The position numbers and the translations under genes were made by a program. Source: Apostichopus japonicus (taxonomy: Eukaryota; Echinodermata; Holothuroidea; Aspidochirotida; Stichopodidae). Taken from it: 64,000 bases of DNA. Position 1 is the first letter of the stretch. Every line of letters starts with the position of its first letter. Under the pieces are notes generated by a model. The model did not search any database and was not told where the DNA came from. It saw only the letters and a program-made list of their open reading frames with translations. The DNA lies in the NCBI RefSeq assembly GCF_037975245.1, contig NC_092572.1, forward strand, positions 18,020,273 to 18,084,272. The letters run 5' to 3'. Shown piece by piece: positions 36,161 to 45,282 of this stretch.

Positions 36161-36688
36161 GACTGAGGAGCAGACGATATCATTAAAGCCCATGACATCT
36201 GCTACTGTAAAATAATTGAAAATAGTTAAAACTGTTAGAAAGTCCAGAAAGACGACAAACAGTCTAAATTTGATGTACCATGCTGCAGAACTTTTTGGAT
36301 AAACAAAAATTGTACTATAACAATATACCATCATAACAAAAATCCAAATGGAAGTAATCTCTCTGGCAACTATAAATTTTTGTAAAATGAAGTAAACTAA
36401 ATACCCTACTTTATTTTGTCCTGCTGACAATTTGTGTGGTTAAATTTTCTGAAAATTATATTTCGTAAATAGTGTTCACCGGTTTTTAATATAGATTTAA
36501 TGGAACTTTTTTGTGTCGAGAATCTTTCTAACCTCACAAATATGTCAAGTATTGCATGAAAATAAAACTGTACATTGATTACGTTTGGACAAACGACAAG
36601 AACATCTGCCGCAGGAAAGTTAATAAATGAGTTATAAATTAATGTGACGGAATAAACCTACCGGGTACAATTTTACACATATCTATTT
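36160..36688. repeat. 3' flank of a lost GPCR copy (GPCR6 unit)
   Basis: Matches 13620-14150 and 21420-21945. It ends at CACCTATC-like AT-rich sequence (ACATATCTATTTC), where the Penelope-like element begins. Confidence 0.85.
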
Positions 36689-38487
36689 CAGCCATTTTCG
36701 GTACTTTATCGGTACTTTCGACGTCACCTCTCTTTACACTAACATCCCTCATGCTGAAGGTATCGCAGTCACATGTGCAGCCCTGTCTAAGAAGGTCCAC
36801 CCTTGTCCACCCATCTCTGACATCAAAGTTCTCATGCAACAGGTTCTCACCAAAAACAACTTCACATTCATGGACAAACATTACCTTCAAAGACACGGGA
36901 CTGCCATGGGAACCAGGATGGCTCCTTCCTATGCATGCCTGTTTATGTCTAGCTTTGAAGAACGCATGCTCAGTACAGCTCCCTGCCGTCCCCTTATATG
37001 GTGGCGCTACATTGATGACATCTTCTTCATTTGGACCAGTGATGAGGATAGCCTGCTCACCTTCATCAATAACATCAATTTTTTTCCACAGCACCATCAA
37101 ATTCACCTCTGATTACTCTCACCAACAGGTTAACTTTCTCGATGTGACTGTTCGCAAGGAACACGGTTCTCTCTCTGCAGACTTATACACCAAGCCCACA
37201 GACACACACCAGTATCTCCATTCTTCAAGCTGCCATCCCCGTCACTGCAAGTCTGGAATTGCCTACAGTCAAGCACTTCGTCTTCGTCGCATTTGCTCTC
37301 ACAATTCCTCTTTCATTCGCCATACAGATGCTTTGGAAAAACACCTTACTGCCAGGGGCCAAAGTGCCAGAAGGTCGCGTGAAGCCATTCAGAGAGTCCG
37401 CTCCCTTTCCAGATCATCTACTTTGGCAGTGAAGGACAAAAAGGGACGAGATTGCGACAACAAGCTGCCCCTGGCTGTTACTTTCCACCCAAACCTTTCT
37501 CCTCTTCAGAAAATCACCTCTAACAACTACAACATTCTCCTCACTTCAGATAGACTCCAACGAGCCGTCCCTGAAAAACCCATCATCGCCTACAGACGAC
37601 CACGCAACCTACGAGACCTTCTTGTGCGTGCTCCTGTTCCACCTCTAACTTCTATTACTACACCCATTCAGCATGGTACTTTCAAATGTGATCGTACTTC
37701 GAGATGCATCGTCTGCAGCCACCACATTGTTGAATCTAACTCCATCACCAGCCATAGCATGCAACTCACACACAAGACTAAGGGTCACATCACTTGCACT
37801 ACCACCAATGTCATCTATCTGATCTCTTGTAGGGTTTGCGGCATCCAGTATGTTGGCGAAACCAAAACCACCCTCAAGAAGCGATTCTATGGTCACAGAT
37901 CCACAGTCAAAACCATGAAGACTGAGACCCCAGTTGGAGAACATTTTAACCTTCCCAACCATACCATTAACGACATGTCCCTACAGGGGATTGAATCCTT
38001 AGGTAGCCGTCCTGACCTAGTACGAATCAGCAGAGAGAGGCTGTGGATGCAACGCCTTCGCACCATTCAACCTCATGGGCTAAACATTCAGGACATGACT
38101 AACTTTTCTTCTGTCCCCCACTCCTTCTCCCCTTGTTTCCTCTCCCCCCCCCCCTTCACTCATCTTCTCATAGCTCTCTTCCCCTCCTTTTTTTTCTCCA
38201 CACCTTTCTGTCTTTGTCCCTCTCCAGTTTATTCCCTACCATGTTCCTTTAATCCTCTCTTTGTCCCTCCACTGTTTATCTCCTACCCCTCCTCTTCCCC
38301 TGCTGCTTTCTTCTCACCATCCCTTGTCCACTTATAATCCCCTTTCATCCATCTCTTTGTGTTCACCGTGCTCATTAACCTGTCTGTATTCTGTGCTTGT
38401 TTTTGTCCCTTCTGTTACTGTTACTTGTCATTTAGCCTCTGAAGAAGATCCTGCTAGGATCGAAACGTCAGGCCAACTTACTTTTAT
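36689..38487 (+). mobile_element. Penelope-like element, 5' truncated and frameshifted
   Basis: The frame from 36834 has the reverse transcriptase palm (TAMGTRMAPSYACLF) and the catalytic box RYIDDIFF (YIDD at about 37008-37019). A run of seven T at 37079-37085 shifts the frame by one; with six the frame would join the ORF from 36751. That second frame gives the RT C-terminus (VNFLDVTV, LYTKPTDTHQYLH), a Cys/His linker (FKCDRTSRCIVCSHHI), and a GIY-YIG endonuclease (IYLISCRVCGIQYVGET at 37810-37860, KKRFYGHRS). This order, RT then GIY-YIG, is characteristic of Penelope elements. The RT N-terminal part is missing. The long ORF runs on through a CT-rich 3' region to 38337, which is probably not protein. 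The element sits in the 3' flank of a GPCR relic. Confidence 0.9.
38435..38473 (+). ncRNA. Hammerhead ribozyme motif, stem-III-less type
   Basis: In order: stem I strand GCCT (38435-38438), conserved core CTGAAGA (38439-38445, a CUGANGA match), stem II GATCC/GGATC with loop TGCTA (38447-38461), GAAA (38462-38465), CGTC (38466-38469, cleavage expected after the C), then AGGC, which pairs with GCCT. Stem III is reduced to the self-complementary ACGT. Small hammerhead variants without stem III, associated with Penelope-like elements and cleaving as dimers, are known. Activity is inferred. Confidence 0.75.
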
Positions 38488-38582
38488 ACATATCTATTTC
38501 TTGTGTAAAAGTAAGTTGGCCTGACGTTTCGATTCTAGCAGGATCTTCTTCAAAGGCTAAAATGAAGGATCTTCTTCAAAGG
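38488..38582 (-). repeat. Inverted copy of the Penelope 3' terminus
   Basis: From 38502 the sequence is the reverse complement of 38430-38482, so TAAAAGTAAGTTGGCCTGACG mirrors the element's end across a spacer of about 19 bp. The minus-strand hammerhead copy has TTGAAGA in place of CTGAAGA and a mismatch in stem II, so it is probably inactive. The spacer repeats ACATATCTATTTC found at 36676-36688, a possible target duplication. Confidence 0.8.
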
Positions 38583-38584
38583 TA

Positions 38585-38705
38585 AAATATATATTTCTTA
38601 TTCAATATTATTTACATTCACTGATGTCATGGATCGTGTCAGGTTGATACTTCAGGTGTCATCTTTTATCGGGACTGGCAAGGTGCTTCTCAGGTTAGTT
38701 GCCTT
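38585..38705 (-). pseudogene. GPCR 6 relic, body deleted
   Basis: About 120 bp match the 3' end of the receptor genes: the stop region, ISVNVI-like tail codons and the GCCTTG that encodes the start of the CFQG segment. The next bases (ACACTACCCGTAC, from 38706) are the 5' flank of the gene as at 15345 and 23130. Nearly the entire coding region has therefore been lost in one deletion. Confidence 0.85.
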
Positions 38706-38975
38706 GAACACTACCCGTACATTTTTTCTGCCAAAGGTAAGTGATGTACCATCGTTTTTCCAACGAAAATAACTTAACATCTACTATAGTGTATGGCCTG
38801 TTCAAGAACGTTCTTGACTTTCTGAAACACAAAGCTTTGGAAGCAAAAGTTCTGACGCGTTGGCGCCAATCCTTTTAACGATGTTGAAAACAAAATGAAT
38901 ATTTTATGGTAAATTAATAACTTATTTCATTATGTAAACGTTAGTGCAGAGTAAGCGACGGACAATAATCAGGAT
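38706..38975. repeat. 5' flank of the GPCR 6 relic
   Basis: Matches 15345-15650 and 23130-23465, with a small deletion after GACGCGT. It places the relic in the GPCR2/GPCR3 subgroup. Confidence 0.85.
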
Positions 38976-38979
38976 GATG

Positions 38980-38980
38980 G

Positions 38981-39071
<91 letters not shown>

Positions 39072-39073
39072 TA
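38980..39073. repeat. (AT)n microsatellite
   Basis: About 90 bp of AT with single G or C interruptions. It follows the duplicated flank, at the same place as the AT run after GPCR2. Confidence 0.95.
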
Positions 39074-39076
39074 AGT

Positions 39077-41130
39077 TCATAAGATTGTGGGCCAATTGCT
39101 TTCGCGGGTCCTGTCTTTTGGCAAATCATTCCATAGCTTTGGACCAATTAAACTGAATGCTTGTTCGCCAATTTTCTTCCTTGCTGGTGGTACACGAAGT
39201 AAGGATTTGTCAGAAGAAGAACATACCAAGCGCCGGGGTTTGTAAATGGTAAGGAATTCCGGAAGATACACTGTCGCAAGATAGTGAACACACTTGTAAA
39301 CATACATGAGAATACGAAATCTTATCCGCATGTGACATGGAAGCCAGTGCAACTCATTAAGAATTGGAGTTTTATGGTCAGGTCTCGACGTTCTGGACAC
39401 AATCAACGCAGCCATATTCTGCACCCGTTGGGGTCTCCTGACCTAGGTCTTTGATATACCACCCAGAAGAGTTCTGCAGTAGTCGATTCTCGAAGTGATG
39501 AGGCACTGTACAGCGAGTTTATAAGCTTGTGTTGAGAGATATTTTCTAACTTTGCCAATGTTTCTGATGTGGTTCGAGCAGGATTTAACTACACTAGCCA
39601 CCTGGTTTTACCCATGGTGAGGTGTTGATCAAAAAAGGCACCAAGGTTCTTGACAAATGGTGCCGGTTGTACAATAATGTCGTCTATATCGATGGAATAA
39701 CATCCGTGAGTAGAGAAATGACGTGGCGACATTAGATTTAAAAAATCAGCTTTCTCTTTATTAAGTTGAAGATAGTTTAACGACATCCATAATTTTATAT
39801 CCACTATGCACTTCTGTAGATCATCTATGGCAGATGCAGTGTGTTCGTGGTCGTTAGGATTATACGAAATATATAACTGAAGATCGTCTGCGTACTTATG
39901 GTAGCTAACTTTATACTTATCGGCTATGTCTTTGGTGGGCATTGTGTAGATTGGAAAAAGAACTGGTCCTAGCACGGATCCCTTGTGGTACACCTTCAGT
40001 AATAGATTTACTTGTAGAGCGCAATCCCATGTAAGCTGATATATTGGGTCCGGCCTTGTAGGTAAGATTTGAACCATCCAAGTGCTGTTCCTCTGATTCC
40101 AATTTTAGAATGGAGGATGTCAATTAAGCGATCATGATGTATAGTGTCGAAAGCAGCACTGAGGTCAAGGAGGGCTAGAAGTACAGCTTGCTTTTTATCA
40201 AGAAATCCTGATATATCATTATGTACTTTAAGGAGAGCGGTCTTACTGGAGTGGATTTCTTGTAAGCAGATTGTAAGATCTCGTCCAAACCATTACGTTT
40301 CAAGTGATTGTTCAATTGCTTGAGGACGACACGTTCTACGGTCTTCCCAAAACAACAAATTTGACACCGGGCGATAGTTCTTTATCACCAGAGGATTGAG
40401 AGATATTTTCTTTAGGAGAGCGATTTAGATGAAGATAGCACAGTTCCAGACGAAATCGAAGAGTTGACAATTAATGTCAAAATTTGGCAGATGAATTGGC
40501 AATGATTCTTTGAGCAATCAAGTTGGCAGTGTATCAAGTGGACATGACTTTGAGGGTGAAGCACGAATAACTTTATTTAATTCCTTATCAGTGACAGGAT
40601 ATAGTTCGTTTAATAATACTTTATCTCTCTTCTGACCAGTTTGCGGCAGATTGAGTGTAGATGAATTAACTGGCACCCCCTCGATATTCTGCACAATTTT
40701 GTCTCTTTTTTGAATAAAATAGTTCGAAAAATCATTACATATTTTGCGAAGTTCATCAGATGCAAACCCAATTAATGAGGGTTCTTTAATTAAACTGTTT
40801 ATTACAGCATAGTATATATCTTTTCCTTATCATTGAACTGGTTTTGGTAGTATTGGATCTTACATTCAGTAACATAATGATTTACTTCACTACGATTGTC
40901 TTCAAGTAACTGTCCATGAACATGAAATCCAGACTTTCTCCAGCGACGTTCACAGATTCTTCTTTCGCGACGGTTTCCGAGACGGTTGTTGTACCATGGG
41001 TGTCCACTTATTTGTTTTCCGCTTGCGTGTTACAACATGAGCAAGATTGTCTAGAACACCCTTCAATGCCACATTATAGTTGTCAAACAGCACGTTAACA
41101 GATACATCATCATCATCTGATGTAAGTTGC
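39077..41130 (-). mobile_element. CR1/L2-like LINE, 5' truncated
   Basis: Minus-strand reading contains RT landmarks: AAFDTIHHDR near 40150, GSVLGPVLFPIY about 39990, KYADDLQLY (YADD near 39885-39900), then the C-terminal domain at 39077-39424 (LHWLPCHMRIRFRILMYVYK, PKLWNDLPKD). Several frame breaks separate them. The endonuclease is not recognisable, so the copy is 5' truncated near 41130, where duplicated segment B begins. Confidence 0.85.
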
Positions 41131-41141
41131 TGAATGGCGAG

Positions 41142-42990
41142 TTAGTCCGTAATTAGCAACATTAGTGAATTAGCCTAGGTCAGCTATCAGAGAGATACAT
41201 TACTCCCATTTAGTCCACATATTGTTTCTTAGTGTATTTACATTGGTTAACGGCATTGTAGACATCGTTACGTTAACTCTGTAACCTTGAAGCTGGTTTC
41301 ATATTTGGACGCGGCGTTTGGCACTGCGTTTAGCGCCAAGTTATACGTTGTGTTATACGCTGCGTGTGGCACCGCGTTGGACACTGCGTTTGGCGTCGCG
41401 TTGGATATTGCGTTAAACGCTGCGTGTGGCGCCGCGTTAGACGTTGGCGCCGCGTTGGACGTTGTGTTATACGCTGCGTGTGGCGCCGCGCTGGACGCTG
41501 CGATTAGCGCCGTGTTGTACGCTGCGTTTAGACGCCGCGTTGAGGAATTGCGCTAACAGTAACATCGTGCGTAATGCATGGATAACTGTAAGCCGTATAC
41601 TATAAGAACAATATTTTATGAGCCTTGTTAGCCAAAGAAGGTCAGAATAAATGGTACCATTGTGCCACGGGCACTTGAACGTCTTCTCCATTGCAATCTT
41701 TTTTTCGAGACTCTCTTTCGCCAACCCCACTTTAAAAGACTACCCCACCAGACAGGGAAGTGACGTTACAATATCATCACTGCATTAGTGTTGAAAATGT
41801 CTTTGTTGCTCTTACAATAATTTTTATCAAGTTTCCACAGGGAAAACAAAAATTAATAAAGGGAGTATCAATTTTATGAAATTCTGTAACTGCAGAGAAA
41901 GGTGACAGCTATGCTCACAAGTTTAAATTTATTGGGTTTCTAGGAAAACTAAATAAAAGAGATTTTTTTTTTTTTTTAGAAATACGATGTATATTGTGTA
42001 CTTTCTTCACTCTGATTACATGCTGCACAACGTTATCTAAAACTATCTATACAATACTGAACTATGATTTAATACTAAGAAACAAATCATTGAAGCATTG
42101 CAACTAAAAGACAGTTGTGTTAGTAACTATTTAATGCTCAACCTGTACATTGAGGAGAAACAAATAAATGAAAGAAAATCGAGTGTATAGATGAGTGAGC
42201 AAGCACCAAAATAATACATCAAAGGCATGCACGTACAACGAAAAATCAATCAACAAATTGTATATATATTTATATTTATATATATATATATATATATATA
42301 TAGGCAAAAATATGTCACCAAAACAGAACTAGTATTGTTCGATATATATAAAACATCGGACACAAGTGTTCTGAAGAGGGCGCTCGATGAGTTCGAAGTA
42401 TGTTTTCTACCGCTGTTTCACCCTCTCACTCCTTTGATCCTAGGTTTAGAGCAGCATGCCATGGTGTAGATAACTTGCACTGGCGATAACATAACTTCAA
42501 AGTAACTTAGTTTGGTAATACATAAAGAAAGTAAGAATTAATAAGTCTACTGTTTGTGTATTGAATGCACCACGATATATGTACAGGAGAACAGGGCACC
42601 TGATTCCGAAACAAGACATATCGTGTCCGTGTCTATTTAGAATCCAAAGAGGAATTGATTCGAGTTCATGGGATCCTCAATAATAGTTTTATAATTACCG
42701 CTATTTTGAGAGAGTCCATCTTCTTACAATTTTTTGCAGCAGTTATCTTTAAGCAGCTTCCCGATGCTATTTGACATTTAATTTTAAATAAAATTCAAAT
42801 TTGATAATATGTCAACAAAACATCGTATTAGTAGCACAGTCTCGTAAATCTTCATTCAAATTTATGACGAGGAAGAATGTTTACCGATTGCTATTTTCAT
42901 GTGATTGCATATTAATATGGAGATGGATCTTGGCGACGAAATATTGCGAATCGGATAGAATCAAATCTAATACAATAAGATTTGAAAAGA
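41142..42990. repeat. Segmental duplication, copy B
   Basis: Shorter homologue of 26889-31250. It lacks the hAT-type insertion and the 29640-30760 stretch. The SINE-derived end at 42300-42345 is inverted relative to copy A. Confidence 0.85.
41310..41550. repeat. 12-bp minisatellite, expanded
   Basis: About 20 units related to GCGTTGGACGCT. On the plus strand it reads as four-residue repeats of the type LDAA, CGAA, LYAA. The homologous site in copy A (about 27045-27110) has only about six units. The ORF is a product of the periodicity, not evidence of a gene. Confidence 0.85.
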
Positions 42991-43740
42991 AACTGGAAAC
43001 TCAACATAACCATTAGGTTCCCGGTCCAACGCATAATTACTGCAATATACGTTGTCGACGTTGTGGAACAGACTATAGTTTGTCTCTTTCGCGCATTTTC
43101 ACACGGAACGGGAACGCAATATGCGTCTTGCCCTGAGTCCTGTACCTGGTACTTAAGTATATAGGCTGAATTTGGATGAAATGCCAAATTTTGACACTCG
43201 TTTGTTGTATTAATTCATCTGAGTTACAGATGGGCGTCGATTCGACCACTCTAATTTTCGTTTGTTCCCGTTTACAAAGATACACCGTGGTACAACGTAC
43301 GCATGTCCTCTGTATCTCGAGACCTTCCTGTGCCCTAAAACTTACGGTCAATTTCACCATGTTTTGGCAAAGTCCGCAGCCACAGTTCGATATATTTAGG
43401 AGCACAAAATGTTGATTAATGTCCGTCCTGACGGGAGGGGGGGGGGGTTGAGAAGGGGCTCCCGTTACCCTTTTATTAAAGTTTAGTTTGTGCCTGAAGG
43501 GATCTTAGATGCTATAATGTGTTGCAGTTTCTATTATTTTCACCACAATGGTGTAAAACAAGTTTAAATGTTGACAGTGAAAACGACTTTGCACGACCAG
43601 CCGTTCCCGACCCAACTTCCCCCACGGCTGTGTCCCTGGTTCGCATCGACCGCACATTAGGCATTTTTTGGTATGACCATTGCTATTAGCCATTCACTCA
43701 CTATGTTAAAAATTTCTAATGCGTGAAATTCTGAACAGCG
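42991..43740. other. Intergenic, nothing recognised
   Basis: Short ORFs on both strands without motifs. A G-run lies at 43438-43447. Confidence 0.5.
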
Positions 43741-44014
43741 CCACCTTTTTCCCCACTTACAGCTCTTCCGCGAAACGACTGGATTACCAAGATTACTAAT
43801 TATTTTTCTGTCACTTATTTACGTTCTACAACCAACTGACAATGCATTGGATCATTTTATTCATATTGTAATATTGTGTACGATGCTTACACAGTAAGTG
43901 TGTATTATTCACAACAATCGAGTTAGACACGCGACGTTCGCGAGCTACGTTAGGCCACAGGAGGCCACACCAAAGGATAGCTTTCATCGTTTTTTATCTA
44001 TCACGGACTTTAAG
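43741..44014 (+). promoter_or_regulatory. Putative 5' UTR and promoter of the APP homologue
   Basis: Locally CpG-containing (CACGCGACGTTCGCGAGC at 43928-43945), unlike the surrounding AT-rich DNA. No TATA box or start site can be fixed. An upstream ATG at 43898 is in frame with the main start and would add 39 residues, but these do not look like a signal peptide. Confidence 0.4.
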
Positions 44015-44089
44015 ATGGCATTAATGATTACAGTTTCCATTTCCGTTCTTTTTACATTGCTTTCGTGGACAAGTGCGTCTTACGTTGAG
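44015..44089 (+). CDS. APP: Amyloid precursor protein homologue, exon 1 (signal peptide)
   Basis: The ATG lies in AAGATGG, a good initiation context. Twenty-five codons encode a typical signal peptide (MALMITVSISVLFTLLSWTS then ASYVE), with likely cleavage near SAS. The exon ends GAG|GTAAAT, phase 0. In vertebrate APP the first exon also encodes just the signal peptide and ends in phase 0 before the E1 domain. The link to exon 2 is inferred from reading frame, phase and this shared layout. It predicts a secreted N-terminus of a type I membrane protein. Confidence 0.75.
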
Positions 44090-45282
44090 GTAAATGCAGA
44101 GAAAAAATATTATGAAATTATTTGCAATGCTAGTTTAATGGATGCCGCACCTTACTCTGTGCTAAACTGAGTGTGCATAAATTTTCTCCGTTTGTCAAGA
44201 ATTGAGAGCATAGGCTAGGCCTAGGCTGGATTAACTAGCCCCATAGAAAAGTATGGACATTAACCTAATCTTAGTCATTGGCAGGATTAGGCTACGGTAC
44301 ATATACTGTAGCATTCATATAATGGATAATGTGCCCCAATGCAAAACAGCTGGCCCAAGTTGGTGTTATTTTATTAGGCCTAGTCTAAGCCCATGCAAGG
44401 CCCTATATAATGTGCCTCCAGAAGGTTTAGGCTAGTCCTAAGTCTAATTCCTAGAAACTGAAGATTTTACATTATTTTCCTTTTTGAAACGTCATCTTTC
44501 TTTTTGTCTTGGTTTATGGTAACCTATTGTATCTTCCCAATTCTCGTAGATATTGACCAAAAATGAATATGATGTTTTGTTTCATTACAGTCCTTTGTGC
44601 CATTCATCATTGTATTTGTAGCCAAGATTAAGCTAGCCAATTTTTATGATCAGTCAGTGATGTATACTCTTGAAGAAGAACCTTGGTCTAGTCATAACTG
44701 TTGTTCTTCACCAAACAATCTGAGTTGTCTTGCATGAGACATTAGATCAGATAACAGATTTAAGGGCATCCTTAACTAACACTGTGTACTTTCAAGTTTC
44801 AGCTTCTTGCTGGGAAAGATGGTTCAATATTACTACTCTACTTCTATTTATAAGTATAACATGATGTAGGAATATATGTGTACTAATACTATACAGTACA
44901 TCCCAATACCATAGCCTGAAGTAATGGTACACCTATACTGTAGGCCCAGGTACATACACTCTCACAACCCCAAAATACCAGATCAGAACAATGTTGAAAA
45001 TAATTTGCTCTGATTTCAAATTAACAAGATTGAGTGTCTACAGTAACACAGATTCAAGGCTTGTATTAGTAGTTCATTGAGTTTGTGTTCTGTACACAGC
45101 AAAGGTTTTTCCCATATGATGTATTCATTTCTGTTAGTGCTACAAGTGGCTAGGTTCAGGTTGTTTAAAGGGTGTAAAGACTCGCAAAAAAAGAAACGTC
45201 TAATGCCGGTAATCTGACCTAGTTTCGAATGAGGTGTAATAGAAGTGTTAAACACCACCATCTTGCTACCGTTGGTAATTAG

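Noticed and set aside
36639-37106. 155-codon minus-strand ORF
   Set aside because: It is antisense to the Penelope RT, whose plus-strand frame has the YIDD box.
37645-37962. 105-codon minus-strand ORF
   Set aside because: It is antisense to the GIY-YIG part of the Penelope element.
41287-41556. 89-codon ORF with Ala-rich four-residue repeats
   Set aside because: It results from the 12-bp minisatellite period, and the homologous segment A does not keep it.
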